Shown here one piece after another: positions 35,401 through 43,931 of a stretch of DNA of 64,000 nt. The notes under the pieces are model-generated. The model was given only the letters and a program-made list of their open reading frames with translations. It did not search any database and had not been told where the DNA came from. The DNA is from Myxococcus sp. RHSTA-1-4. GTDB taxonomy: Bacteria > Myxococcota > Myxococcia > Myxococcales > Myxococcaceae. Numbering within the stretch: the stretch's first letter is position 1; the number at the start of each line of letters is the position of its first letter. The stretch spans positions 744,001 to 808,000 of the forward strand of contig NZ_JAIQDG010000001.1 in NCBI RefSeq assembly GCF_020037125.1, given 5' to 3'. Position numbers and translations under genes: made by a program.

Positions 35401-36780
35401 CGCGGCGACGGAGAGCACGGAGCCGGGCACCGGCACGCGCACGGCGGAGTGGCGCTCCACGGTGGTGCCGTCGCCGAGCTGCCCGTACGTGTTGCGCCCC
35501 CAGGCCCACACCGTCCCGTCCTCGAGCGAGGCCAGCGCGTGGAAGCTGCCCGAGGCGAGTGACTGCACGCCCGCCAGGCGCAGCACCGGCTCCGGGGAGG
35601 GATGCCGCTCGGAGCCGCCGTGGCCGAGCTGCCCGAAGGAGCCGCTGCCCCAGGACCAGAGCGTCCCGTCCGCGCGCACCACCACCGCGTGCTGCGCCCC
35701 GGCGGCGAGCGCCGTCACCGCGCCCACCCCCTGCACGGCCACCGGCGAGCTGCGCTCCACGGTGGTGCCGTCGCCAAGCTGTCCGGACGTGTTGTAGCCC
35801 CAGGCGAGCACGGAGCCCGTGTCGCGCAGCGCCAGCGAGCCGGCGTCCTGGGCGGCCACGGCCTTCACGCCCGTGAGGCCCGGCACCCGCGCCGGGACAT
35901 TGCGGTCGGCCCGCGTGCCGTCGCCAAGCTGGCCATAGGAGTTGCTCCCCCACGTCCACACCGTGCCGTCCGCGCACAGCGCCACCGTGTGGTAGGTGCC
36001 CGCGGCCACCATGGCGACGCCGGTGAGCCCGGGCACCACCACGGGGGACAGGCGCTGGGTGAAGGTGCCGTCGCCGAGCTGGCCGGAGCCGTTGCCGCCC
36101 CACGCCCACACCGTGCCGTCCTCACGCACGGCCAGGGAGAAGTCGAAGCCCGCGGCGAGCGCCACCACCTGCGTCAGGCCCGGCACCGGCCCGGGCGTGT
36201 CACCGGACTGGGTGTGGCCCCGGCCGAGCTGTCCGTAGGCGTTGCTCCCCCATGCCCACACCGTCCCGTCCGCGCGCAGCGCCAGCGAGTGGAAGTCACC
36301 CGCCGCCACCCCCACCACGTCCGTCAGCCCCGCCACCGACTGGGGAATGGCGCGGTCCACGGTGGTGCCGTCACCGAGCTGGCCGTAGGCGTTGCTCCCC
36401 CACGTCCACACCGTCCCGTCCGCGCGCAGCGCCAGGGAATGCGAGTCCCCCGCCGCCACTCCCACCACGTCCGTCAGCCCGGGGACCTGCGCCGGCACCA
36501 GGTGCTGGTAGGAGGTATCTCCCCTCCCCAGCTGCCCGGCGCCGTTGCCGCCCCAGGCCCACACCGTGCCTCCGGGGGCGACGTAGAGCGAGTGCTGCGC
36601 GCCCGCCGCCAGCGTCCGAGGCTCGGCCCGGGGCACCAGGCGCTGCGTCCGCCGTGAGCCGGACGCCAGCGTGCCGTCCGCCGCCACGGGCCCCGGCTCC
36701 CGACCGCAACCGGCCACCAGCAGGGCGCCCAGCAGCAACCCCCACAGGGCGCGAGCTCCCGCAGTCATGTCCTTGCGCAT
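32407..36780 (-). CDS. Giant RCC1-repeat lipoprotein (28 repeats)
   Basis: A 1457-residue secreted protein with a signal peptide and lipobox (LLVAGCG). The rest is a run of about 50-residue RCC1 repeats with the core HSLALRADGTVWAWG-x-N-x-x-GQLGDGT. I count 28 repeats, which is four times seven and fits four seven-bladed beta-propellers. Eukaryotic RCC1 propellers bind chromatin; bacterial ones are surface or secreted proteins of mostly unknown role. GGAGGAG lies eight bases before the ATG at 36780. The coding repeats make this 4.4 kb stretch repetitive at DNA level with a period near 150 bases. It is convergent with the LRR gene, 22 bases apart. Confidence 0.92.
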   Translation of the reverse strand: MRKDMTAGARALWGLLLGALLVAGCGREPGPVAADGTLASGSRRTQRLVPRAEPRTLAAGAQHSLYVAPGGTVWAWGGNGAGQLGRGDTSYQHLVPAQVPGLTDVVGVAAGDSHSLALRADGTVWTWGSNAYGQLGDGTTVDRAIPQSVAGLTDVVGVAAGDFHSLALRADGTVWAWGSNAYGQLGRGHTQSGDTPGPVPGLTQVVALAAGFDFSLAVREDGTVWAWGGNGSGQLGDGTFTQRLSPVVVPGLTGVAMVAAGTYHTVALCADGTVWTWGSNSYGQLGDGTRADRNVPARVPGLTGVKAVAAQDAGSLALRDTGSVLAWGYNTSGQLGDGTTVERSSPVAVQGVGAVTALAAGAQHAVVVRADGTLWSWGSGSFGQLGHGGSERHPSPEPVLRLAGVQSLASGSFHALASLEDGTVWAWGRNTYGQLGDGTTVERHSAVRVPVPGSVLSVAAASHHSAALRSDRTVWTWGRNASGQLGDGTRTDRASPVQVPGLTDVEAVAAGGSHLLALRADGTVWAWGYNAQGQLGDGTKVDRLAPVRVPGLTEVRAVAAGTNFSVALRNDGSVWTWGEGYEGQLGDGAGVQRLVPVQVPELSSVVAVAAGAAHVLVACEDGTVWAWGDNADGQLGDGTWTDRFRPVRVPTLEGIAGISGGRSHSVALRADGTLSAWGYNGYGQLGDGTLTSRASPMGVPAVTGVKAVRASYLHVLALREDGTVLAWGYNRFGQLGLGFASWSATPVPVRGFGREARLSAGRAHSLVVRGDGTVLAWGQNSSGQLGDGSTIHRSAPVQTRGVPCVRGLSSGLQHTLAVACDGTVWAWGANQRGQLGDGTTTARAMPVRVEGLSGAVAVAAGGDSSVALLADGSVWSWGANTQGQLGDGTTVDRATPAQLKSLSGMMAVALGETHGLGVDGNGVPWAWGANGSGQLGDGTTTSSPTPVRVQGLEGVTSVAAGRAFSLAVRSDGTAWAWGANPSGQLGDGTNASQSLPKRILALENVGAVSAGAHHSLAVLGDGTVWAWGDNSLGQLGNGTCTAVMVPRQVPDLVGAVAVAAGEQHSLALLRDGGVLSWGSHEYGQLGEVASGPRLEPVEVKVQGPKVRPPVLAVRAWHQHALVLLADGTVHAWGNNASGQLGDGTTQSRAAPAAVPGLTGVTQVASGVYHSLARRSDGTVWAWGGNGFGQLGDGTTSSRTVPVQVVGLTHVRAIAAGSYHSLAVREDGTVWAWGYNAFGQLGDGTAEQRLEPVQVSGLEDVTAVAGGDHHSLALLAGGALAAWGHNAYAQLGDGSTTARLSPVPVVGLTGVLEVHAGAYHSLARTGDGRVWTWGDNSHGQHGSGSAKPRLLPEALASPAGVSSIGAGARHSFAVTEDGRLWSWGRNSHGQLGNGESSIRYSPVLVNGLSSARFVSAGADFSVAMLWDGTVMSWGSNLHGTLGLGLPGHRTTHGPVTLP

Positions 36781-37094
36781 CGGTGTTTCTCCTCCGGGTG
36801 AGCGAGCACGTCGGACTGGCGGCTCGCGCCATCACACGAGAGGCGGTGCGCCAGTGGCCGTCCGGCGGTCGGGTGTATATGGCGAAATCCCGCTTCCTTG
36901 TACCGCGAGAAGGCTTTCGGTGCCCCTCTCTCCGCCACCTGTAACGCGGTTGCAGCCGTGTATCGGACACGCGGAGCTGGCGCCGCTCCGAGTCCCGGGC
37001 TCCGCGCCTCCACGCTCCCCCGCGCCCGCGGTCCACACTTCTTCACGCGGATTGCGTTGCGGCGTACAGGGAACGGGTGAGTATTGAAGCGACC
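36781..37094. other. Divergent intergenic region
   Basis: This 314-base region lies between the divergent RCC1 and metallophosphoesterase genes and must hold both promoters. A slightly AT-richer patch with GTATATGG (around 36872-36880) is a possible -10 area for the RCC1 gene. I could not identify a convincing -35/-10 pair, and no RNA gene or strong palindrome was seen. Confidence 0.5.
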
Positions 37095-38405
37095 ATGGAA
37101 TCCCTGGTGCGCTTCGCCATCTTCGCCCTCGTCTCGGGCCTCATCACGGTGCTCGTCCACGTCTATCTGTACCGGCGCCTCTTCGCGGACACGTCCGAGG
37201 ACCCGAGGTGGCGGCGCTCGGGCATGTGGGTGATGGGAGCCCTGGCCGTGCCGCTGGTGCTGTCCTGGTCGGTGACGCGCTTCCTGCCGATGGATGCCAC
37301 CTTCGCCGTGGCCACCGCCATCTGGACGTGGATGGGCGCGGCCACCTACCTGCTCTTCGCCTTCTGGACGCTGGGAGGCGCGCGGTGGGGAGCGGAGTGG
37401 ATGGCGCGCCGGCGCGAAAATGACCCGGTGCCCGAGGTGCCGCCGGTGCCAGTCGCAGTGGAGGCACCGATGGCGGCGGCGGGAGGCGCGCCACCGGCTT
37501 CGTTCGTGGCGGCCCCCTCCGACGGACTGTCGCCCGTGGCCGTCTCCGTCAGGCCGGAGGCACCGGGCCCCGTGGACGTGGAGCGCCGCCGCTTCCTCGC
37601 CCGGGCCACCGCGGGCGGCGCGCTGCTGGCGTCAGGCGGGGTGACGGGCTTCGGCATGTGGCGCGCGTTCCACGAGCCGGTGGTGAGCGAGGTGGCGGTG
37701 CGGCTGCCCGGGCTGCCCCGTGCGCTGGACGGCTACACCCTCGTCCACCTCAGTGACATCCACGTGGGCCCCGTCATCCGGCGCCGCTTCATGGACGAGC
37801 TGGTGGCGCGCTGCGACGCGCTGCGTCCGGACCTGGTGTGCATCACCGGAGACCTGGTGGACGGCCACGTGCCCTCACTGGGCCCCGCGGTGTCCGCGCT
37901 CGCCGAATTGAAGGCGCGCCATGGCGTGTACTTCGTCACCGGCAACCACGAGTACTACTGGAACGCGGCGGTGTGGTCGGACGCGCTGGAGCGCATGGGC
38001 ATCCACGTGCTGCGCAACCGCCACGTGCGCATCGGCGACGCGGCCGCCTCGTTCGACCTGGTGGGCGTGGACGACTGGTCCGCGCGGCGCGGGCCCCAGG
38101 GTTATGACCTGGCCGCGGCCACCCTGGGCAGGGACCCGGAGCGGGCCTCCGTGCTGCTTGCCCACCAGCCGTCCAACTGGAGCGTGGCGGCGGAGGCCGG
38201 CATGGGACTCCAGCTCTCCGGCCACACGCACGGCGGCCAGTTCTTCCCCTTCACGCTCGCCGTCTCCGCCATCTGGCAGCACGACGCGGGGCATTTCCAG
38301 CAGGGCGACCGCCATCTCTATGTCAGCCGGGGAACAGGCTTCTGGGGGCCGCCGCTGCGGGTGGGCTCTCCGCCAGAGATTGTCAAGGTGACGCTGATGG
38401 CATGA
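37095..38405 (+). CDS. Membrane-anchored metallophosphoesterase (calcineurin-like)
   Basis: About 436 residues. The N-terminus has three to four membrane helices (LVRFAIFALVSGLITVLVHV, GALAVPLVLSWSV, WTWMGAATYLLFAFWTL). A Pro/Ala/Val-rich linker and an RRRFLARATAGGALLASGG segment follow; the latter resembles a twin-arginine signal but is internal. The C-terminal phosphoesterase has all metal-ligand motifs: LSDIHVG, ITGDLVDG, GNHEYYWN, and GHTHGGQFFPF. It is similar to the YkuE/YaeI group. The ATG at 37095 is preferred; a GTG at 37077 is in frame. A TetR gene follows after 18 bases on the same strand. Confidence 0.88.
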   Translation: MESLVRFAIFALVSGLITVLVHVYLYRRLFADTSEDPRWRRSGMWVMGALAVPLVLSWSVTRFLPMDATFAVATAIWTWMGAATYLLFAFWTLGGARWGAEWMARRRENDPVPEVPPVPVAVEAPMAAAGGAPPASFVAAPSDGLSPVAVSVRPEAPGPVDVERRRFLARATAGGALLASGGVTGFGMWRAFHEPVVSEVAVRLPGLPRALDGYTLVHLSDIHVGPVIRRRFMDELVARCDALRPDLVCITGDLVDGHVPSLGPAVSALAELKARHGVYFVTGNHEYYWNAAVWSDALERMGIHVLRNRHVRIGDAAASFDLVGVDDWSARRGPQGYDLAAATLGRDPERASVLLAHQPSNWSVAAEAGMGLQLSGHTHGGQFFPFTLAVSAIWQHDAGHFQQGDRHLYVSRGTGFWGPPLRVGSPPEIVKVTLMA

Positions 38406-38423
38406 TGTATAGATTGCATCCGT

Positions 38424-39074
38424 ATGGCGAAGGTACCGGCGCAGCGGGAAATCAAACAGGAGCGTGCGGCACGCACACGGGTGGAGATTCTCGAAGCGGC
38501 CATCACCCTGTTCTCGCGCCGGGGCTTCCTGGCGACGACGATGGCGGACCTGTCCCGCGCCATCCGGATGACGCCGGGCGCGCTGTACTGGCACTTCCCG
38601 ACCAAGGAAGACCTGCTGCTGGCTGCGATTGAAGAGCTGCACCAGCGCTGCCTCCGCGAGTTCGAAGAGTCCCTGCCCCAGGTCCGCACGCAGCCGGCCA
38701 GCGCGCAGCTCCGGTTCTTCACCGAGCGCGCGCAGACGTTCATCCGCCTCCATCGGGAGTACGGCATCTTCTTCGCGATGCTGGCGACGGAGGCGGCGGA
38801 GTCGAACGACCGGGTGGCGGAGGCCATCCGGGAGAAGCTGTCGCTGTACACGAAGGTGCTGGAGGACATCATCCGCTATGGCCAGAAGACGGGTGAGTTC
38901 CGCCAGGACGTGGATGCGATGCACATGGCGCATGGCATCTTCGGCGGCTTCATGGGCGTGCTGGTGCACCAGCATCTCTTCCGGGACACGCTGGGCTTCG
39001 ATGCGCCGATGAGCGCGCTGCAAGCCCTGGTGATGGCAGGCATCCAGCGGCCCCCGTCCGGCTCCGGCGAGTGA
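38424..39074 (+). CDS. TetR-family transcriptional regulator
   Basis: A 216-residue repressor-type regulator. The N-terminal helix-turn-helix (RVEILEAAITLFSRRGFLAT, TMADLSRAIRMTPGALYWHF) is typical. The C-terminal ligand domain resembles TetR_C groups with a RLHREYGIFFAMLATEAAES stretch. The gene starts 18 bases after the phosphoesterase, and TATAGAT (38407-38413) lies 10 bases before the ATG. It could therefore be made as a leaderless mRNA from its own promoter as well as by read-through. An imperfect palindrome GATG-N9-CATC covers this site and may be its own operator. The ligand is unknown. Confidence 0.9.
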   Translation: MAKVPAQREIKQERAARTRVEILEAAITLFSRRGFLATTMADLSRAIRMTPGALYWHFPTKEDLLLAAIEELHQRCLREFEESLPQVRTQPASAQLRFFTERAQTFIRLHREYGIFFAMLATEAAESNDRVAEAIREKLSLYTKVLEDIIRYGQKTGEFRQDVDAMHMAHGIFGGFMGVLVHQHLFRDTLGFDAPMSALQALVMAGIQRPPSGSGE

Positions 39075-39087
39075 AGCCCGGAAAACC

Positions 39088-39123
39088 CACGGGCGGCCCC
39101 CGACAGCGCGGGAGCCGCCCGTG
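39088..39123. terminator. GC-rich hairpin between convergent genes
   Basis: CACGGGCGGC (39088-39097) pairs perfectly with GCCGCCCGTG (39114-39123) around a 16-base loop, 13 bases after the TetR stop codon. It is a ten-base stem without a T-tract, usable from either strand. Confidence 0.6.
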
Positions 39124-39169
39124 CAATGCCTTGCATCGCGCCGCGCGGCCCGGGGCCGCCAGGAAATGA

Positions 39170-39203
39170 GAAGGGCGGAACCCTTCAGCGGGTTCCGCCC
39201 TTC
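39170..39203. terminator. Strong 14-bp hairpin between convergent genes
   Basis: GAAGGGCGGAACCC (39170-39183) pairs perfectly with GGGTTCCGCCCTTC (39190-39203) around the six-base loop TTCAGC. It lies 29 bases past the stop of the large amidohydrolase gene (minus strand) and also downstream of the TetR gene. It is the clearest bidirectional terminator in the window. Confidence 0.75.
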
Positions 39204-39232
39204 CAGACAGCTCAGCGCGGCTTCACCCCGGC

Positions 39233-42200
39233 CTACGGCTGCTCGGTGGGGCTCTGCGAGCTCTGCGGCTGGCGAGCGCTCCGAACGACGAAGTCCGCGA
39301 AGTTGTTGTCCGTGTCCTGACCGTTGCCCGCGTTCTCATCAGCGCCGCCCTCCGCCATGGTGTCGGAGGTGGAATCAGCGCGGGCCTTGCGCTCGAGGCT
39401 GCCGCCCGCGGCCGGGTGGGCGGGAGCCGCGGTGCCCTCGGGCTGGTTGGCCGTGCCGTACCCCAGCTTGTCCACCGTGTTGGGGTCATTGAGGTTCGAT
39501 GCGGTCAGATTCGGACCGATACGTACATGGCCGCCACCCGACGCCGCAGCGGACATGCCGAAGGTATCGTAGGTGACGTCCGCAGCGGGGCTGCCCGTGT
39601 AACCGGTGTGCGCGATGAGCAGGTAACCATGGGCCTTGATGCGCTTGCCGTTCGGGATGTCGACCGACCCCGTGTAGGTGGTACCCGCGGCACTCTTGTA
39701 CTGGAGCTTCCAGCCGCTCAGGTCGACGTCCGAGCCGGTCGGGTTGTAGAGCTCGACGAACTCGTCCGTGTCGCTCGTAACCCCACGCGCGGAGAGCTCG
39801 CTGATGACCACGTGGTCGACGGCGGGGCGCTGGGCGACGGTGATGGCCGCGCTCTGCGTCACGCCGCCATGGGTCGCCGTCAACTGCCCCTGAGCCGGGG
39901 CCGAGCCCGCGGTGAACGTCACCTGGGCACTGGTCTGCCCCTCGGCGATGGTCACCGTGGAGGCGGACAGGCTGCCCAGCCCCGAGGCGGGCTCCAGCGC
40001 CAGGTTCACCGTGAGGCCTCCCGCCAGCGCCGGCCGGTCCAGCGTCACGGTGAAGGCCTGCGTCGCGTCGAAGTACACCGTCGCCGTGGCCGGAGTCAGC
40101 GCGGCCAGCTTCGGCGGCGGCGGCGTCACCGTGAGGTCCGCGGTCCGGGTGATGCCGTACAGCGAGGCGGACACCTGGCCCGCGCCCCCACCCTCCGCGT
40201 CCGCGGTGAAGGAGAAGGTGGCCTGCGTCGCGCCCGAGGCCACCGTCACCGTGGCGGGCACGCTGCCGTAGCGGGAGACGCCATTGCCCGGAATGGCCGC
40301 CAGCGGCACCACGGTGTCCGCGGGCGCGGCCCGGTCCAGCGTCACCCGGAACTCGCGGGTGCCACCGGCCGCCACCGGACCAGCCTCGGTTGCCGCCACC
40401 GACACCAGCCGGGGCGCGCTCTGGTCCACCGTCACGGTGGTGCTCGCGCTGCCGGTCCCCAGTTGCGCCGTCAGCGTGCCGGCGGTGCCCGTGGCACCCG
40501 CGTCCACCGTGAAGCTGAGGGTCGCCTGCATCGCGTTCTCCGCCACCGCCAGCGTCCCGTTCGCCACGCTGAAGGTGCCCAGCTCCACCGGGTCCGCGCT
40601 CAGCGCCACCGTGGTGTTGGCGGGCGCCGGCCGGTCCAGCTCCACCGTGAGCGTCACCGTGCCACCGGGCACCAGCGTCGCCTCGGCGGGGTTGATGCGG
40701 CTCAGCGTGGCCTGCTCGTTCTCACCAAGCACCCGGACCGTGGCCTGCTGCGAGGAGCCGCCCAGCGTCGCGGTCAGGGTGACGCTCTCGGCCTGGGCCA
40801 GCGGGCTCAGCTTCACCACCGCGGACGTCTGGCCCGCGGGAATGGTCACCTCGCCGCCCACCACGCCCAGCGCCGACGGGGCGCTGGAGGTGACGGCCAC
40901 GGTGACATCCTCGGGGAAGGCGGAGGCCATCGTCACGGTGAGCACCTGCGGGAAGGCATCCCCCGTGGTGGAGCCCACGCGGATGTACGGACCGCCGCTG
41001 AGGCCCGTCAGCGCGGGCAGCGGCGGACGCATGTCGCGCGCGCTGCGCGGCAGCAGCCGGTACTCGTTGAAGCCGTAGGTCAGCACGCCCTTCAGCGAGA
41101 CGTACCGCGTCCCCACCGCCGGCAGCGGGAAGTCGTAGGCCTGGTCGTCCACCTTCAGGCCGGAGCGGGCCGGGTCCGCGCTCGGGTTCTCGTCCACGAG
41201 GATGGAGCCGCGGGTGTCCTCGCCGCTGATGACGAAGACCTCTCGCAGCTCCAGCAGCACGCCGTCCAGCGCCGCGGCGCGGGGCCCGTTCGTGCGAACC
41301 TCCTCCGAGCGGACCACCACGGGGGCCGGCAGGGCGTTGCCGGAGCTGAGCCGGGTGAACTGCACGTTCGTCAGCTCGAGCACGCCGAAGTAGACCTTCA
41401 GCGTCGCCTCGGTGATGTCCAGCCGGTCTCCCACGGCGACGTCCGCCTTGGGCCCGTAGACGTAGATGCCCGAGTGCTCCACGCCCCGGCCCGGCAGCGG
41501 CGGGTGCACCTGGACGAAGTAGCCGTTGTTGCCGGTGGCGTTCACCGCCGTGACGAGGACGTCCGTGAGCGACACCTTGGAGTTCAGCAGGGGCACGCTG
41601 CCGTTCACCGGAATCTTCAGGTCATACACGGTGGTCGGGCACGCGGCGCCATCCGGGTTCGCGACGGAGCACGGGTCGCACGCATCCCCCTGGCCGTCCT
41701 GGTCCGAGTCCGTCTGCTGCGGGTTGGGCGCGTAGGCGCAGTTGTCGCCGGGCGTCACGATGCCGTCGAGGTCGGCGTCGGTCGGGTCGGCGTTGGCGCA
41801 GGTGCCCCCGGCCTGCTCCGGGCAGCCGTCGCACGCATCCCCCTTGCCATCCGAGTCCCGGTCCGCCTGATTCGGGTTGGCCAGGAACGGGCAGTTGTCG
41901 CGCCAGGTGGCCACGCCGTCGCCGTCATCGTCCGCCGGATGCGCCGCGCCGCAGTTGGTGGAGTCGGCGTCCAGCGGGCACGGGTCACACGCGTCACCCA
42001 GGCGGTCGCCGTCCGCGTCCGCCTGCGCGCCGTTGTCCATGGGGCGCACCGGGTTGAAGATGGCGGGGCAGTTGTCCACGTCGTCCGTGAGGCCGTCACC
42101 GTCGTCGTCGTTCTCGCGGACCTCGCTCGTGTAGACGGTGGAGCCGTTGCGGGAGGCCAGCCACGCCTCGTTCATGGAGGCGCGGCGGGGCGAGCACACC

Positions 42201-43885
42201 GGCTCGTTCTGCGGCGTGCCGCAGGCGAACAGCGGGTACGCGCTGCTGTTGGCGGACCGCAGCGCCGCGAGGTTCTTGCCCAGCTCCGACTGGAGGCACA
42301 CCGCCTTGGCGGCGCCGCAGACGTCCAGCGTGTCGCAGGTGTCCGGGCCCTTCAGCGCATCCACCAGCGCGCCGTCACCGTAGAGCGCCTTGCCGCCACG
42401 CAGGGTGAGGACCACGTCCTCGGGGTTGGCGGTGATGACCGCGCGGTGCGGAGAGTCGGCGAAGGCGCGCAGCTTGAAGATGGCGAGGTCGCCCACCTTG
42501 CCCTTCTCGATGCGGCCCACCTTCTCGAAGACGTCCGTCAGGTCCGCGGCGTTGGCCGTCGCCATGCGCCAGAGCTGCTCGTCGGTGAACGTCCGCGCGT
42601 AGTGGGTGGCGTTGAGGTAGTCCGCGCACTGCAGCTCGCGCAGCATGTTCATGGAGCCGGACTGGAGCCAGTCGGTGCCCAGGGCGATGCTCACGCCCAT
42701 CCGCTTGTACGCCGTCACCATGGCCGTGTCGCCGTACAGCGCCACGTTGGAGCGCGGAGACCAGATGAGGCCGGTGCCCCGCTCCGCCATGGCGGCCATC
42801 TCCCGCGCCGTCAGGCCGATGCCGTGGATGATGGCCGTGCGCCCGAAGAGCACGTCGGAGCCGCCCGAGGCCAGGCAGCGGAACTCGTTGGCCGCCCGGG
42901 CGTCGATGCCCTCGGAGACGTGGGGCAGGTACGCGGCCAGCTTCGGAAGCCCGCCGGACGCGGGCAGCGACGGGTAGCCGCAGCCGCTGGTGAGCGTGTC
43001 ACCGCCGCTGTCACCCAGCGGGAAGGTGTCCGAGTCCGAGTAGCCCTCGTTGAGCCCTTCCTGCCGGGCCACCGTGCTCATGTCCAGGTTGCGCAGCAGG
43101 CCCGGAGCCCCGCCCGCGCCAGCGGTGGAGGTGGTGCCGGCCATCAGGTGCCGCAGCTCCTGATAGCTCACCAGGTCACCGCTCTTGCTTCCGCCGTTGC
43201 GGACCTCCGTGTGGCCGTTGGCGCCGGTGCGCCAGTCATGGCGGTGCTCGAAGCGCTCCTCGACCTTTTCCTGCGCCGCCACGTACGGCTTGTCCACGTA
43301 GGTGATGTGGTCGTGCGGGTTGATGAGGCCCGGGGAGATGACACCCGTCGGGCACGACACCTGCGTGGCCGAGGCGGCGCCCGCCGCGGTGGAGCAATCA
43401 CACGCAGCGCACTGGATGACGCCCTGCTCGTCCACCAGCACCTGGCCGCCCAGCAGCGTCTCGCCGTCCTTCAGTACCACGCCCGTGAAGAGGCGCGCGC
43501 CGTTGCCGGCCTTCGTCACCTCGCAGGTCGCCCCGCTCGCGAGCGCGGGCGCGTTCGCGGCGGCGCAGCGGGTCGGCGCCTGCTGGCAGTTCGACGGACA
43601 CGCATCCCCGTCCAGGCGGTTGCCGTCGTCACACGACTCCGTGCTCTCGACGCTGCCGTTGCCACACGTGACCTGGGCCGGCGTGCAGTCCGCCTGGCAG
43701 CCATCACCGTCCGTCGTGTTGCCGTCGTCGCATTGCTCGCCCGGCTCCTGGACGTTGTTTCCACAGACGGCCGGAGCGACGCCACAGCCATCTCCCTCAC
43801 AGGGCTTGGGGTCGTCGGAACATCCGGCGTGGAAGAGGAGGACCGCACCAAGCGCGGCCAGTACCAGGCGTGAGGAAATTTGCAT
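39233..43885 (-). CDS. Mosaic lipoprotein: Cys-rich repeats, amidohydrolase, TSP3 repeats, beta-sandwich domains, lamin-tail domain
   Basis: A 1550-residue exported protein with signal peptide and lipobox (LFHAGC). Domains in order: two DUF4215-type repeats (CGNNVQEPGEQCDDGNTTDG, residues ~40-100); an amidohydrolase with metal motif HDH (191-193), HRHDWRTG, a later His in AIIHGIGL and the Asp in GTDWLQSG (~405); and thrombospondin type 3 calcium-binding repeats (~590-750, DxDxDGxxDxxDNCP). These are followed by an OB-like segment, several Ig/Calx-beta-like domains with TVTLDRPA motifs (~960-1350), and a lamin-tail domain (~1356-1520, VVISELSARGVTSDTDEFVE). It should hydrolyse an unknown cyclic amide or amine substrate at the cell surface. 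GGAG lies about ten bases before the ATG. Confidence 0.88.
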   Translation of the reverse strand: MQISSRLVLAALGAVLLFHAGCSDDPKPCEGDGCGVAPAVCGNNVQEPGEQCDDGNTTDGDGCQADCTPAQVTCGNGSVESTESCDDGNRLDGDACPSNCQQAPTRCAAANAPALASGATCEVTKAGNGARLFTGVVLKDGETLLGGQVLVDEQGVIQCAACDCSTAAGAASATQVSCPTGVISPGLINPHDHITYVDKPYVAAQEKVEERFEHRHDWRTGANGHTEVRNGGSKSGDLVSYQELRHLMAGTTSTAGAGGAPGLLRNLDMSTVARQEGLNEGYSDSDTFPLGDSGGDTLTSGCGYPSLPASGGLPKLAAYLPHVSEGIDARAANEFRCLASGGSDVLFGRTAIIHGIGLTAREMAAMAERGTGLIWSPRSNVALYGDTAMVTAYKRMGVSIALGTDWLQSGSMNMLRELQCADYLNATHYARTFTDEQLWRMATANAADLTDVFEKVGRIEKGKVGDLAIFKLRAFADSPHRAVITANPEDVVLTLRGGKALYGDGALVDALKGPDTCDTLDVCGAAKAVCLQSELGKNLAALRSANSSAYPLFACGTPQNEPVCSPRRASMNEAWLASRNGSTVYTSEVRENDDDGDGLTDDVDNCPAIFNPVRPMDNGAQADADGDRLGDACDPCPLDADSTNCGAAHPADDDGDGVATWRDNCPFLANPNQADRDSDGKGDACDGCPEQAGGTCANADPTDADLDGIVTPGDNCAYAPNPQQTDSDQDGQGDACDPCSVANPDGAACPTTVYDLKIPVNGSVPLLNSKVSLTDVLVTAVNATGNNGYFVQVHPPLPGRGVEHSGIYVYGPKADVAVGDRLDITEATLKVYFGVLELTNVQFTRLSSGNALPAPVVVRSEEVRTNGPRAAALDGVLLELREVFVISGEDTRGSILVDENPSADPARSGLKVDDQAYDFPLPAVGTRYVSLKGVLTYGFNEYRLLPRSARDMRPPLPALTGLSGGPYIRVGSTTGDAFPQVLTVTMASAFPEDVTVAVTSSAPSALGVVGGEVTIPAGQTSAVVKLSPLAQAESVTLTATLGGSSQQATVRVLGENEQATLSRINPAEATLVPGGTVTLTVELDRPAPANTTVALSADPVELGTFSVANGTLAVAENAMQATLSFTVDAGATGTAGTLTAQLGTGSASTTVTVDQSAPRLVSVAATEAGPVAAGGTREFRVTLDRAAPADTVVPLAAIPGNGVSRYGSVPATVTVASGATQATFSFTADAEGGGAGQVSASLYGITRTADLTVTPPPPKLAALTPATATVYFDATQAFTVTLDRPALAGGLTVNLALEPASGLGSLSASTVTIAEGQTSAQVTFTAGSAPAQGQLTATHGGVTQSAAITVAQRPAVDHVVISELSARGVTSDTDEFVELYNPTGSDVDLSGWKLQYKSAAGTTYTGSVDIPNGKRIKAHGYLLIAHTGYTGSPAADVTYDTFGMSAAASGGGHVRIGPNLTASNLNDPNTVDKLGYGTANQPEGTAAPAHPAAGGSLERKARADSTSDTMAEGGADENAGNGQDTDNNFADFVVRSARQPQSSQSPTEQP

Positions 43886-43931
43886 CTAGTGGGTCTCCCG
43901 GCGGACTCCGCCTGGGGGAAGGTGACGGGTC

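Noticed and set aside
32500..36650. Regular ~150-base DNA repeats that could suggest a CRISPR or satellite array
   Set aside because: They are in frame and encode RCC1 repeats; units are diverged and far longer than CRISPR repeats, and there are no cas genes.
37600..37660. Internal RRRFLARATAGGALLASGG of the metallophosphoesterase read as a Tat signal with a start there
   Set aside because: The upstream helices are in frame and well formed, with motifs typical of membrane phosphoesterases; the RR segment is more likely a leftover or an internal helix.
39416..43873. A 1485-residue open frame on the plus strand opposite the amidohydrolase gene, and a 550-residue one (32428-34080) opposite the RCC1 gene
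   Set aside because: Both are rich in Arg, His, Gly and Ala, lack start signals and domains, and mirror well-supported genes; long antisense frames are expected at this GC content.
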